Assembly: GCA_022478985.1 (NCBI GenBank)
Contig: JAKSZP010014509.1
Location: 1 to 64,000 of the forward strand
Source: Massospora cicadina
Taxonomy: Eukaryota > Entomophthoromycota > Entomophthoromycetes > Entomophthorales > Entomophthoraceae
Direction: 5' to 3'
DNA length: 64,000 nucleotides
Both the position numbers and the translations under genes were made by a program. The first letter of the stretch is position 1; each line of letters opens with the position of its first letter. Positions 24,980 to 37,615 of this stretch are shown piece after piece. The notes under the pieces were generated by a model. That model made no database searches, was not told where the DNA came from, and saw only the letters and a program-made list of their open reading frames with translations.

Positions 24980-26380
24980 TTTGAATTCTTCTTGTAAAAT
25001 TCTTTAGTAACTCCTGACAGTTGGTACCGTCCTTGTATGTGACCCAGAAGTTCTCATATACTGGATATTTCTTCAATGACACCAGGTAGTGCACTTTCTG
25101 TTTAACGCTTGTAATCCAAGATGTTTTCTACCTCAAATTAGGAGCTTTCTCCACCATAATGAGCTTGACCTCCGCTGGTATCTTATTTCTAAAAGAAGAG
25201 AGTGAGGAAGCATGAAATGAGGTACATTCTAATGAGTGGGCTATTCTAAGTAAAAAGCGCCATTGTTTGGGCCTTAAAATAAGAAATAGTCTAGTTCTTT
25301 TGCAAGCTAATTTCTGACATAGAAACTTGGGGTGTAGATTCTTAGCGTACACCATCAATACACCCCTTTAAATAATTGGGTGCCTCACATCTCTTCTTAT
25401 CTGAAAATTGCTTGGTGTCATTAGTTGATTTATTCATTTGGTTATGGATAGCTGGTGGACCTTCTTTTTGTGTGTGATGAAGGTATCTACTGCCAGTATA
25501 TTACTACGCAAATGAGGTCCAATGGTGGAAGCATGGTTGTATCCCAGCTTAACAGACATAGGGGACACTCCTGTTGACGTATGAAGGAAGTTATTGTATG
25601 AAATTTGGGCCATATGAAGGTCTGCCGCCTATGTTTCTTGTGGAAAGTTGCGTAGCATTGGATATACTTCTCCAAGGAAAGATTAGTACTCTCAGTTTGG
25701 CCATCAGATTGAGGGTGATGGGTTGAGGATTTTCTCAGCTTATTTTTTAGCATGTCTCACAAGGCCTCCTAAAACCGCAATATAAAGTGAGGTCCCCTAT
25801 CACTGATTATTTCTTGTGTAACCTCAAACAAGGAAATTATGAGCAAAAGCAATTGTTCCATGCCATAGCTGTAGTGGTTGTCAAAAAAGGGATAATTATA
25901 GCATAATTTTATAAAGCTTCTACAACTACCATGATTGCTTCATACCAACGATATATGGGTAAACTTACTTTGAATATCACTGACAACGATGTCCATGGCT
26001 CTACCATCTTCTGGAGAGGGTGAAGAAGGCCGTTCCGTCCTTTCCTATATTGCTTAGACCTGGCACAGACTAAGTATTGCTCAATCCAAGTGGGGACCTC
26101 CTTTGTCAATCCATTCCAATCATACCTTCACTTGATTAAAACTGGTACATTTTTCGCGCCAATATGTCCCATGGTTGAGGAATCATGATGCTCTCTTATG
26201 ACACGGTAACGTATCTCAGAAAGAACCCATACTTTGTCACGAAAATATGCTAGCCTATCCTTTTGGGAATACCATCCAGAAGGTGCTGTGCGTGCTTCAA
26301 TATTCCCCAGGAGTCCCTGCCCTTCAGGATCTGTGGCTGGGATGCCAAAACAGCATCCAGGAGAGAACCCCACGTTGGTA
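24980..26380 (-). pseudogene. E4 pol: integrase and chromodomain
   Basis: In minus-strand order: VWVLSEIRYRVIREHHDSST, MGHIGAKNV (zinc domain, near 26140-26220); TKEVPTWIEQYLVCARSKQY, RKGRNGLLHPL (25980-26109); a core block with YEAIMVVVEAL (first Asp changed to Glu, near 25915); then STHHPQSDGQTESTNLSLEK (25640-25730). Near 24980-25140 a chromodomain reads QKVHYLVSLKKYPVYENFWV, TYKDGTNCQELLKNF, where the family has YLVKWKGYP..ENTWEP. The chromodomain would have tethered the integration complex to modified histones. Stops and frameshifts throughout. Confidence 0.8.
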
Positions 26381-26419
26381 GGGACACCAAGGTGGATCAG
26401 GTGGGGTATCTCCAGTCAC

Positions 26420-28470
26420 TGGCTGGGCTGGCTCTGATGAGGTAAGTTCATCCACCAGCTCAACGGGAGTATTAGTAATACTGGGGGATGTGGAACTGCA
26501 GGATTGGGATTAGCTTTGATTTAGATTTGCATTTGGGCTGTATTTGATTTTTTGGCTTAGATTAGGTTCAGTATTGGGGGAGTGAAACCACGGCATGTCA
26601 AGGGGGTGGGGGAGCTATGTTATACGCAAAGGGAATTACTGTTACTAGCTCAGGATTTGTCGCCATAGTGGGATCCATTAGGGGATTTCAGTTCAAGAGC
26701 TCAGGTAAACTATGGTTGGCCCCCTTGATAAACCCCATACTTGAAGTTGACACCAAGAAGGTCACGGTTGGTCCTAGTATGTATGTGAGCCAAGTTCTGG
26801 GGTTTGCAATAATAAGTAGGTGACTGGTGGTTTGTGCGCACAACCACTGTATGCTTTGCACCCTAAACTGGTACCGCCAATGCATTAAAGACCATTAAAC
26901 CGCCACTAACTCATTATTATAAATGGCCCAGCGCTCCATGACACTAATTTTTTGAGAAGTACGCTACAGGGTTCTCAGCCCTCATGCTCTTGCGGGAGGC
27001 AGCCCCAACTGCAGTACTAGAGGCGTCTCATGCCACAATAAAAGGCTTGTACTCATCAACATGACGTAAAGCAGGAACAGAAGTGAAGTCATATTCTTTG
27101 CCTCAAAAACCTGCACTCTGGTTTCCAAACAAATGGGGCATTCTTTCCAGTGGGGGGTGAAGGGGTGAGGCCAGCTCAGAAATAGCTGTTGAGAATTTTT
27201 TTAGGAAAATAAAAGAACCTAAGAAGCTTAGAAGTTGCTTCTGTATTATATAATGGGCCATGAGTATATAGCTTCCAATTTGGAAGGCGCGATGGCATAC
27301 ACATCTTTTAAGATCAAAAACTTAAGAACTTAACTATCATATATAATTCACATTTGGTATGTTTGGCAACCAGTCAAAATTTATGAGTGCAGCTGCTACA
27401 GCCACCAATTCCTTGCGTGCTGCTCTTCATTAGGTATAGTGGATTAAAATGTCGTCCACATAGGCAATTGCACATGAGAATCTAAGATCCTGAAGGGCGT
27501 CATTAATTTGGTTCTTGACACAGCTGGTGCGTTTTTCAATTCATAGTGCATAACTCTAAACTGGTAAATGCCAAACCAGGTATTAATTGCAGTTAGCCAC
27601 TCCTGGCCAGCCTTGACCCGCTCCTGATGGAAAGCGCTCACCAGATCAAGTTTAGAAAACAGCTTTGATTTAGAGATAGCTTAGAAATCGCTGCTCAAGA
27701 CAAAGGGGTAGGGATCAGGAACTGTCATATTATTCAAGTGTCCTTAATCATTGCATGGTCTTAAAATACCATCTGGCTCCTGGACGAAGACCACAGGAGA
27801 GGACACAGGAGTAGATTTTCTTGACCATCAATCCCTTCATCAACATGTCATCAATCCACGTCTTTAAATTCTGGTCTTCTGCAGCCGTGTAAAGATATAT
27901 GGCGCGGTTGATTTTGATCAAATCCACTGTTGCTGGAAATTCAGATCAAATTCTGATTAATTGGGCAGCATGTTGTCCCCTTCCACATCTAAAACTGACA
28001 TGAATGGAGCGAGGATAAGCGGCAAAGTATGAAGCTCAAGTACATTATCAATGAAAGATTATTTAATGGTAGCCGCTAGTGCACTGCATGCTGACTGGTT
28101 GGGAATTAGGGGGATTATACCAAAATGAGCATTGGAGGAGTATGCTAGCACATTCCGCTATAAATCAACACTCACTGACTTGCGGCGCCACTATCCTATC
28201 CCCAAAATCACTGGGTAAAACAATTACTGGATTGCTGCGAAGTGTGCCATATATTCATATTTATGGGCCATAAAGCGCAAAGGGTTACATAGAGATAGTG
28301 TAACCATAGAGGCCTGTGACGTCCCCAAGGCAGGAGAAACTGAAGTGACTGCAAGATTTAAAGCCAGCACTACTTAAGGTCAATGTAACTCCCTTGAGGC
28401 ACCAGTATCCACTAAGGCAGTTACAGTTACCATCTGGTGACATATATGAATTTTTTAATATGGAACAAGA
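26420..28470 (-). pseudogene. E4 pol: protease, RT and RNase H
   Basis: The protease active site is readable as ALVDTGA (DTGA at 28399-28410), with the C-terminal YPVILGIG about 130 residues on. The RT core appears at 27444-27641 as LVSAFHQERVKAGQEWLTAI, NTWFGIYQFRVM and LKNAPAV, with the catalytic box AIAYVDDILIHY at 27436-27471 in another frame. RNase H pieces (FIVACDASSTAVGAA, NPVAYFSKN) lie near 26950-27060, and a later YRTNHQS-like block near 26840. All Pol enzymes are therefore present as remnants, none intact. Confidence 0.75.
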
Positions 28471-29345
28471 AGTAAGCATGATCCACATTATTCAACTCAT
28501 CAATGGAGCAAAGGGTTATTCCAGACAGGGTAACCCTAACAAGGTTGCGCACTCTGCCACTACCCATAAGTGCTTTGAGTGGGCACACCAGCAGCCTGAG
28601 CACAAAACAACGGTACAGACATAAGATCTGCAGGGTCAGAAAAGGGGCGCAATTTTGAAAGATTGTAACAAACCAAATTATTGTGATTCTTCTACTCTAC
28701 CTGCTTGGCAGATGCGATGTGAATGGTAGTGAGAGTTGGGGCTTCTGGGTCTATGCTGATTGCAATATTCACCAACCAGGTATTTGATATATCCTGGAGT
28801 GAGGAAGATACTGCATTGTGGGACTGGAATGAATGAACCATCATAGCCCCTCCAGAACCTGTGGATGGCTAGCGCCAGCCTCAGTGTGATGATCTAGGCC
28901 ATTTTTTGAGGGGGTAACTGCATACTATTGTACACTATCACACCTTGTTTATTTACAGAGGTAATGGGTTCAGTGGTTAAGAGCGTGGTGTTCACTCTCC
29001 AGAAGCATTCACTATACTATAGCTTGTTTGTTCCCTGTTTTCAAGGTCCAACATCTGTCTGTGGACTAATGTGAGAAAACAAGGGGGCCGCATACTCTGG
29101 CTTTTTACAGCGAGTTGAGAGCTTTGAAGAGATTGTGGGTTGTTCCACCCCAGCTAACAGGACCTGCTGCATGCTTGTAACCTGAGTATACTTTGGGCAA
29201 CCTCTAAGGATCTCTTGTAAGAGGGTAAATAAACTGTGGGTGGTTGCAGATTATTCAACGCAAAACGGTTTTGAACCAACAACTGAAACTTTATTTTATT
29301 GAGTTGAGTTAAAATGTAAGGAACCCAGCGTGCTAAGAAAATACC
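28471..29345 (-). pseudogene. E4 gag remnant and leader
   Basis: This is the position expected for gag between protease and the 5' LTR. A possible zinc knuckle reads CWCAHSKHLWVVAEC near 28555-28600. Little else of Gag can be recognised, and 875 bp is short for the family, so part is probably deleted. No confident primer-binding site was found beside 29346. Confidence 0.4.
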
Positions 29346-30364
29346 TGGCTTTTGACATAAATATGCCAAGACCTACAGGGTTAGACAAGTTCCAGAAGGC
29401 ACCTCTAGTTTCAAAGAGCCCTGGGTGGGTGCATTGGTGGGGATTTGGACAAGTTTCACCCAGTAAACTAATGCCCATGTTCCGCGTTTGCTTATTTTAA
29501 TGAATACCTAAAATGATTTCTAAATATTAACTTTAATAAAACTAAATGGTCAATAATAATAAAGGGTGGTTAGCCTGGCAGGGTAATTTCTGCTTTCATC
29601 CTAGTGTAGGTTTTGTTCAATACAAGTTCAAAACCTATACTGGATAAAAAATAATTGGTGTGGTATATTTTTTCCATGACTGACTTACCTCAAATACTTT
29701 TTAAATGGGCAATAATAATAAATTATCCTAACATTCTACTGTTTAACAGGGTGTTGGGTGATGTGGTGGAAAGAGGTAAAACAGCTACAAAACTGAATCT
29801 CAATAGGGGACCAGTTCCATTTTTGAACTTTCAAATCAACAAATTTAATTCTTAAATTTTGCCTTGATAGTAACAACCAAAGCTTTCAAGCTATTCTTAG
29901 GATGATTCCCAACTTCCAAAAATGTCCAAATTCGCATCTTATAATTCTAAAATGGGGTTTTGGGTTTGATCCCCATTTTTAGCCCTTTTTCGACTTTTTG
30001 CTTGAATTTTGTCCTCTAGGTAAAATTTTCCCTTTCAAATTGACTTTTTATTGATCTGCCAGTTGAGGACAATGTATTGGGACTGTGGTGTGGGGCTTCT
30101 GAATTCTCCTAAAGTCTTCACAAAGATGCTTCTTTTTTTAAATAAAACTTTGCAGATTTTGACACTAGGATGGGTTTGGGTTGGGGGAAATTTAGGAGCG
30201 GCATGTGGCAAACAGGGCGAGCCAGCAGCAACCCATCTCTCATCTAGGGTATGTCCTAGGTCAGAGATCTTGGTGAGAGATTGGGCGTTGGGATTTGAAC
30301 CCTTTTGGTTCTAAAGGGGTGCACATCACTGTCCAGCATGATGGTTGACCCCTGATGCCTTACA
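29346..30364 (-). repeat. E4 5' LTR carrying a SINE
   Basis: Plus-strand start TGGCTTTTGACATAAA, end GATGCCTTACA. It is colinear with 23997-24851 except for the SINE at 29562-29702 and its duplicated target. The frame at 30051-30314 lies inside this LTR and is not a gene. Confidence 0.85.
29562..29702 (+). mobile_element. tRNA-derived SINE, copy 2
   Basis: 141 bp flanked by AAATGGTCAATAATAATA (29544-29561) and AAATGGGCAATAATAATA (29703-29720). It starts AAGGGTGGTTAGCCTGG, has the B box AGTTCAAAACC and ends in the family tail TGGTATATT..CC.TGAC..ACCTCAAATA. The sister LTR at 23997-24851 lacks it. Confidence 0.87.
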
Positions 30365-30369
30365 ATACC

Positions 30370-31950
30370 CAAACCCCTCCCCATCCAACATAGCCTCTTA
30401 GGATTAATGCTGTTGTGCCATGATGGGAGTTATCCTGAGATCAGTTTGGCACCTGTAAATAATTTCATGGACGCTCTCCCTTCTTGTTTAGACGCCACTA
30501 GTATTGAAAATAATGGATAATCTAGGTTGTGTAATGCAATTGTCTGGGAGCTAATTTTCAAATGTTTTAGGAAAATGGGAGAGAAGAGGCCTGGTAATAC
30601 AAAACTACTAAGTTTTGCTTAGATTTAGAATATCTAAATTTTGAAAAAAAAACTTCCGTAGTAGTTGTATAGCTTGAAATTTAATCTTAGTGATTTTGTA
30701 GATCTTATCAATAGATTGTAGCAAAGATATAAGCACTGTAGGTACTTAAGAATTACTCAAATTTTAGTTCTACTTCAACTTACCACAATATGTGTTTTAA
30801 TTATATTGCCTTTCCTATTTTTGGTGGTGTAATGAAATACATCTTCCTCAAAGAACTAGTTTTATCTTTAATTTGCTTACCAGATGTTTCCATAGACTTC
30901 ATGTTGAGTAATTTATTAACTTTTGTTGTTTTCTCATTCCTATTACTTTTTTAGTTGGTTTACCAGGAATCTTTGGTTTTCTGAAGTTTTTTTATAACAA
31001 TCTCTAGGTTATTTTTGTGATAATCTATTATAATCATCAAAGTAACTTAACTTATACCTATAGAATTATTAAAAAACACACCATCATCTCTACTCTCACT
31101 TCTTTCGTTTTTGTGCCTCTTACACTTTTAGGTTTTGGTGCAAAGTCATATTAGGGTCGTTTGTTTTACAGTATTACTGAAAAAGATCTTATAACTTTTT
31201 TGCTCTCTTCCCCTGTTGGTTTGTTAGTAATAATTTTGTACTATAATAATTTTTCTGTAATAGAAAATTTCCTTTTCAAGCCTCACTGCGATTATTAATA
31301 GTGTGGTTATTATTAGTATACTAAGACAAGCAGATTGTGCAAAATTGCTCCTACCACTGAAGAGAGTAAATTTGTCATAAAGTTTTGTCCGTCACTTTGT
31401 CATAAACTACCTTAATACTTTCATTATTAATGGTTTAATAAACCTTCTAGCCTTATATTTTAAAAACTTTTTTGGAAGATGAAATTGGTGGTGCAAGCAA
31501 ACATCTAAATATCCCTCTTATTTGCTAATAAACCTTTCAAAAATTCAACCTTATCTGTGATAGCCCCCAACCTGAGTGATTTTTCTGCATTCTTTTAGTT
31601 GATTCATTTTCTTCTTGGCCCCTAAAATTGCAGATCAAATTATTAGAAGTGCTATGGGACCTGGCTTTGTCCTTGTTAAGTATTACCATAAGTTTGATAG
31701 TTCACTTTAGAGATTTAGTTGACATTGTTTCTCTTGCTTTCCCTTCAGTTAGAGCTGCAGAGTGTCCCTAGACCTTTGCTTCCTTTGACCAAGTAAATGT
31801 CCATGTGGTAAATGTTCCCTTCTGCCTTGGCTAGTGTTCTTGCTGATAATTCAAAGTCTGTGAAACAAACTACAAAATGTTAAAGCTGATTTCTGACAGC
31901 AAACAAAGCTTCTTCCGTTTTTGACTTCATTTCTTTACATCACAAATGAG
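30370..31950 (+). other. Decayed repeat, partly shared with 37850-38540
   Basis: No gene recognised. From about 30535 to 31170 it is colinear with 37845-38540: shared blocks include GTCTGGGAG, GGGAGAGAAGA..GCCTGGTAATA, ATAAGCACTG, TTACCACAA and TTGCCTTTCCTATTTTT. It is probably internal sequence of an old element. The right part leads into CV2 pol, so an unrecognised gag or protease may be here. Confidence 0.4.
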
Positions 31951-34900
31951 ATTAGGAAGAAGTAATATAATCTGATTCTGGTGCTTCCTAATAAGTTCAT
32001 CAATCCAGAGTCAGTTGAAGCCTTGAACTTTATATTAAAATAGTTAGACAGGTGAGATTTAGGACATCTCATACCTCTGTCATATGAGTTTAAGCTCTAG
32101 TATCCTTCATATAGGGAAATGGTCTTTATAGGAAAATCTCAGCTATGTACCCTTTTTTGCATCCCATGATTCCTGTAGTAGATTGGTGGTGATAATTTTC
32201 ATTGAAGACGCTGTTAAAAAAACAAGCGACCTTTGATTAGGATGTATATATTGTGAATGTTGTGGATGTATTTATCCTTTAGTTCTTATTTTCTCAGGTC
32301 CATCTGCAAGATGATGACCATCCTATTCCTCAGAATGTGCAATTATGGATAACACTCCCAATATGTCTTATTTTGTTAGCTCTCTAAGTGAATTATAGGG
32401 TTTTAAATTTTTTGATGGTACAAAGGCTTCCAATCTTCCTGCTCATACCATATTTATCTTTAGGTTTTAGCTTAATGTGGATTTAGTCATAATTTTGTCT
32501 CTCATTCACCTAATGTCCAGGAAAGAAAGGAGAGCTCTAGACATCTGATTCAATGACATCCTTGCAAGGGTAGGAACTTCAAGGAATACTCCTAAGTGTT
32601 TATATATCTCTTCATAAAAAGTTTTTTCAGTCATTGAATCCATATGTAGACAATGAGATCTTTGATAGTATTACAGAGCCTGAACCCAGTCCTCTACCTC
32701 TGGAGCAGCAAATCACGCGCTAAATGGAAAGGGCAAAGATTTATAGTAATTTTGTATTCTTAATTTCCTGTAATAAAGTGTGTTATAGATGGCTAGTAGT
32801 TTCTAACAGCATTCTACACCTGGAAAGGGGTTTTCTTATTCTGTGTGATGCCACTTGCCTCAAAATAGTCCTACGCTTACTTTGAAAAGTTGGTATCATG
32901 TTCTAGGCGATCTCATTGAGGTATGGACAATTGTGTATATGGATGATATTGTGGCGTTTTCTCCTGAAAAACTTCTCGTGCTGTCCGTGTGGCCGCAGAC
33001 CCTAACTATCTTTATCAATCTAACCTCACCCTAATTTTAGAAAATGTGAATTTCCGCCTACAAGTCTCTTTATTCTGGAGGGTCATCTTTACCAAAGGGC
33101 ATAGTGTATTTTGGAAAAAGAGGCTATGATTAAGGATTTGGCTATTCTCACTTAAGAAATGGTTAAAAAGTTTCCAAATACCTAATTCTTTTCAAAAATT
33201 TACACCTAACTTGAAGGTATGGCCTATCCATTGTATGTGGCCTTTAGCAAGAAGACTCTAACGTGTTGTGGATTGTTATGCAATATTTATCGCTGTAAGG
33301 AAATTTTACTTTCTAGCCTTATTTTATTAAGCTACCCTGAAAAGTCTTTTTACTGTGGTAACTGATTCTCAGATTTTATTATTTGCGCAGATCTGCTGCA
33401 TGCTAGGAAAGATGATGTTGTTTCTTCAAGTTATATATCTTCAAGAAATTAACATTAGCATAATTAAATTATGTAATCTATGATAAAGAGTTACTTTCAA
33501 TTTTTGATCCATTAAGCACTTTTATTTCTTTTTCATGGCTCTGAGGGTCCTTTTGTGGTTTGGTAAGAACACCATGCATTGCTGTATTCGATCTCACCAA
33601 ATGTTGAATCCTCACAATCTTAGTGGCTGAAAACTCTTTTCAATTTTTATATAAGTATAGTTTTGTAAAGTGTGATAATATTTTGTTATCAGATGCGCTC
33701 TCTTTCAACATTGCATATGTCACTCATACCACATCGTTGATTGAACACAATGCTAAAATGTTTACTCTTCTGATCAAAAAATAGGCTCTCAAGGCCAAAT
33801 TTGCTATAAATTTCCTCTTCCACTTTGCCTAAAAAATATGTCTAATCAAGCCATGTACGTCTGAGTAAGCCTTTTTTGGGAATACCTGAGAATTAGGGTC
33901 ATCTTAGATTTAAAGATACCATAGGCCAAGTATATAAAAAGTTGGATGGAGCCACTCTTTAATAAGGTCACTGGTGGGTACCTCCTAATTTTTGAATGAA
34001 GAATCCATTAAGGGCATCATAATACACCAAAAGTGGACCATTTTGGAAAGAATAATATGGTGGATTTGATCATTATTCTTATAGCTAGAGAAGCTTATCA
34101 TTGGATGTGGCGCGCTACAAAAAGTCTTGCTCACATGTAATTGGGCAAAGGAAAAGTGTCAAATTTTCCCTGGCCAACTTGTCCCCCTACAAGCTGCGGT
34201 AGGCCTCTGGGCTTCAGATTTAATGGAATTATATTTGAGTTTCCCGTCTCACAGGGCTATGATGCTTTTATGGTAGCGGTGTATTATACACCAAGATAAT
34301 TCACTTTATTCCTTAACATACCATCATTGCGTCTGTGCAAATAGCTCAGCTGTTTATGGACATAATTATATGTTTACATATACGCAAATAATTAATAAGC
34401 AACTAGAGTCCCATTTAAAGCTTATTTTGTAAAGCATTTCTCTCAATATGAAACATTCGCCCTTGTTGCACCACTGCCTTCCAGCCCCACATAAATGGCC
34501 ATATGGAGAGTGTAAACTTAAGAACTTAGGCAGTTCCTTTGGAGCTAAACTAACCCTGAGAAGAGTATCTAGGCATTGCACCTTTCTCTAGAACAATTTA
34601 TTTTAACAACTTGGTCCACACTTCCACTGGAGTGTCCTTATTTGCCAACTATGGGTATAATACAAGCTTCAACTTAGGGCCTGCTCAGCTAACAAGGTGG
34701 TGGCAGAAAATAAGCGAGTCAAGGATATCTGGACTATGCATAATAAAGTGAAGGAGCATCTGGTGAACGTTGTGAGAATCTACAAAGAGTACGCTTATTA
34801 AAAGTTTTGCCATGGACTTGAGTACTATCTAGAAGATTTGGTGATGGTGAACGCCAGGTACCTCTGCTTTAAGAAACTATGCAATAAGGTGAGTCCATAA

Positions 34901-35340
34901 AGATTAAGTCCCTTCATGATTTTGTAAAGAGCGGAACCAGGAGCTTATGAAATTGACTCCCTAATTCATTAAGGTGTTCTGTGTAAAACTTGGATGCCTT
35001 TTAAAACCTTAATCTAGTTCCTTTCTAATGCACCTGGCCCTATTGTTTTTGATGGCAATCCAGAATATGATATTGCGGCTATCCTGGATTCCCAGATGTC
35101 TCGTCATTTCATGTAGTATCTTATGTTTTGTAAAGGGTTTGAGGGCATGAATAATAGATAAGTGATGTCCCAGGACTGCAATGCACCTAATCACAAAGCG
35201 TTCACCAATGTTAATCAGACAAAGTTGATCTTCTCTCAAAGTTTTCTATACTTGTGTCTATGAAGCTTCTAGTCTCAAATAAGAACCTTTTCTAGCAGTT
35301 GTTCTTAAGGAAAACGGAGCGCAGGATGTTGATTATGGTA
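31951..35340 (+). pseudogene. CV2: chromovirus pol remnant (RT, RNase H, integrase, chromodomain)
   Basis: Plus-strand Pol pieces in order: FLTAFYTWKGVFLFCVMP (about 32790-32850); the RT catalytic box IVYMDDI (32930-32950); VAADPNYLYQSNLTLILEN; an integrase core block PVSQGYDAFMVAV (34238-34278) followed by IIHFIP; a later NNLVHTSTGVS..FANYGYN block (about 34590-34660); LEYYLEDLVMVNARYL in the C-terminal domain; and a chromodomain PGPIVFDGNPEYDIAAILDS (35036-35095), then FCKGFEGMN. The order and the QGYDAFMV motif fit chromoviruses of the CV1 type. It is more decayed than CV1, with many stops. Its 5' part and 5' LTR were not found. Confidence 0.72.
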
Positions 35341-35552
35341 AGATAATAGGCAAAAGCTTCAAAAAGAGTAAAAAGGGGTCTAGCAGAAGGAAAGTAACGC
35401 CCCAGGTTATTTCCAGTATGTTTTGCACAAGTTTTCAAATTAAACGCACAACAAAATAACCCAGATCACCAAGAGGGAGGAGTCCTTAAGAGCTGATTAA
35501 GTTTATGTAGGACTCCAGAGGATATTGGCAAAATAAGAAGTGGAGGACTTGG

Positions 35553-36152
35553 GGGATAAGTCACAGCATAGGCACCGCTTTTGCGCCCAACTGAGGGGTC
35601 ATATTAGAACATAAAACTAAAGCCTTCATTGCAATAAGGTTTAACCACAGTTTTATTACTAAAAAGCCCTTTAGATCAGAGGAATGTTTAGAAAAAAATA
35701 TATTTAAAATTTTATTTGAAGTAATTGAATATTTGAGAATAGAAAAACCATTTCTCAGCTTTGGTACCAATATAGAAAGGGTAGTTTTGCGATAGATCAA
35801 ACCCAATTAGGAAACCGATCTAGGCTGAAAGTTTTCGCTTATAGACGAGATCTTAATTATCCATAATTTGCCAAATTCAGTTGCCTTGTATCTGGTTATT
35901 TTTCAAAAAATTTACCCAATTTCCGCTGGATTTTAAGCCTTTTTTTCCCTTAAATTCGCATGGCTGGAAAAGTAGGAACATATAAGTGGTAAATGACCTA
36001 AGAGATCAATAGTGTCTCTCAAGGGTTCCAACTTTGATTCCAGTGGCATAAGCTACTTGGCCTCGGATGGTTGGTCTACCCCAGGTAAAATGTCACTAAT
36101 TGTGACAGTTTTTACATATGGTGGCGTAATGTCTGTTAAAAATTAGGGTGAT
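35553..36152 (+). repeat. Possible start of the CV2 3' LTR
   Basis: Downstream of the chromodomain, GGAGGACTTGGGGGATAA (35534-35551) looks like a polypurine tract and is followed by GTCACAGCATAGGC, an LTR-like start. No second copy lies in the window to prove it. It is cut off by LTR D at 36153. The minus frame at 35561-35806 inside it has no recognised motif. Confidence 0.4.
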
Positions 36153-37615
36153 TGTTAGAACTTCTGTCCACCTTTCTAGCTGCCTAGGTTATCTGCTGGT
36201 TTGCTAGAGGATACTTCCAGAAAGCAAATGAACTAAATATCAGTTGATTTTAATTTTGGCTTAATAATGTCCATTGGTTTTTAGATAATTTTCCAGGTTC
36301 AGATCCATTAGGATCGATCCATGTGGATGCTTAAGATCTTATGGGGCAGAGTTGCCTAAAGAATCAAGTCATCTGATAATTGATCGTTAATTAACTGTTA
36401 GGTGCACCAATTGGGATTGGTCAGGTTTTATAACCAACTTATTTGGAATTTAATCAGCAGTTGCGAGGCGAGTGATGTTACCTGGAACTAGCAAATCAAT
36501 TAGTTGGTTAAAATCTGCTATAATGAGTAAAGAGTCCCATTACCTAAGGTTTGCTAACCAGATGTAATTAGTTTGCTGTGATTGAGTGAAAAATGTTAGG
36601 GACACATTTTCTGACTCTTTCCGTTTTTCTGGTCTCTGGGATGTCCATTGGAGGAATCCTTAACCTTTTGGAAAAGACCATCGCCAAAAGAGACTTTGCA
36701 GTGAAATAATGGCAATGGCTGCCATTTCATGGCTAAGGCGCCAACCTAGGAGTTGGGAGCAAAATTCCTTATAAATTCCCTAGTTTGTCATTATAATAAA
36801 GTATATTAAAAATCAGATCAGACTGTATTTTTATAAGAATTTCTCAAGGTCAGTAAAATCTTATTCAGGTCTTACCAGTTTGGGTTTGATACAAGTGTTA
36901 AGGGATTAATTGCAAGGTTGACCAAGATCCTTGTATGGCAGGTAGCCATGACAGACATAGGCTTATGTCTCTAGTACCTTGAAGTAAAGAAGAAATCACT
37001 AAGATGTAAGAATTTATCTGATTGAGGTGGAAACCAATAAATAAGAAGATTGGCGGCTAATATTTTGTCTAAATTTAGCACTTATTTATCTTTTGCATCA
37101 GACCATTCCGTTAGTGTAGTAATATACCTGAACAAATGGGAATTAATTATAGAGAAGATGACTGGCTAACTATTGTCACACAATAGCACTTCCATATTCT
37201 CTACAAAGAGTCAATTTAATTCTTATATAAAAATATTTATATTTAAATTTTATAATAAGAAATCATACTCAAAATCAGATCCAAATAGCATTAATGTTCT
37301 ATTCCACTTTGGTTTATTATTGCTGTGGTAAAAAAGTTGTTGACTCTTTTGTGTGATAAAAAATAAGGATTGGATATCCTTAGAATTTAAACAGACCTTT
37401 ACAGCAGATCACCGCTGACTCAGTGTGAGTGGAACTAAGGCTGGGAACCTCTTTATCTGAGATCAGATTAAGTTCATCTGAGATGGGAAGAAGTCCTTAA
37501 TTGTCAACGTAATCAGTATTTTGTGGATCATTCCAAGTTTAGCGTTAGACCACTAATCAACTGGGTGTATTTATTCAACTGCAGATAATAGTCTTCATAC
37601 TATTATCACCAATTT
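36153..37615 (+). repeat. LTR copy D of the AT-rich gypsy family
   Basis: Starts TGTTAGAACTTCTGTCCACC after TTAGGGTGAT and is colinear with copy C. A TATAAATT box lies near 36770. It ends in the best-preserved family hairpin: GATAATAGT (37584-37592), CTTCAT, ACTATTATC (37599-37607). A second inverted repeat, CTATTGT CAC ACAATAG, lies at 37170-37186. It is about 450 bp longer than C, so it may hold an insertion between about 36860 and 37450. The exact right end is uncertain. Confidence 0.65.

Larger units (their letters stand above)
23997..30364 (-). mobile_element. E4: chromovirus-type gypsy retrotransposon
   Basis: A complete but heavily decayed element of 6368 bp on the minus strand, flanked by ATACC (23992-23996 and 30365-30369). 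LTRs are 855 bp (left) and 1019 bp (right; the excess is a SINE plus its target duplication). Internal order on the minus strand: gag remnant, protease, RT, RNase H, integrase, chromodomain, then a polypurine tract (AAAGAAAGGGTGA, 24852-24864). By eye its LTRs differ more than those of E1-E3, so it is older. Confidence 0.88.

Noticed and set aside
26234..26445. Two plus-strand frames opposite the E4 integrase zinc domain
   Set aside because: Antisense shadows of a recognised integrase block.
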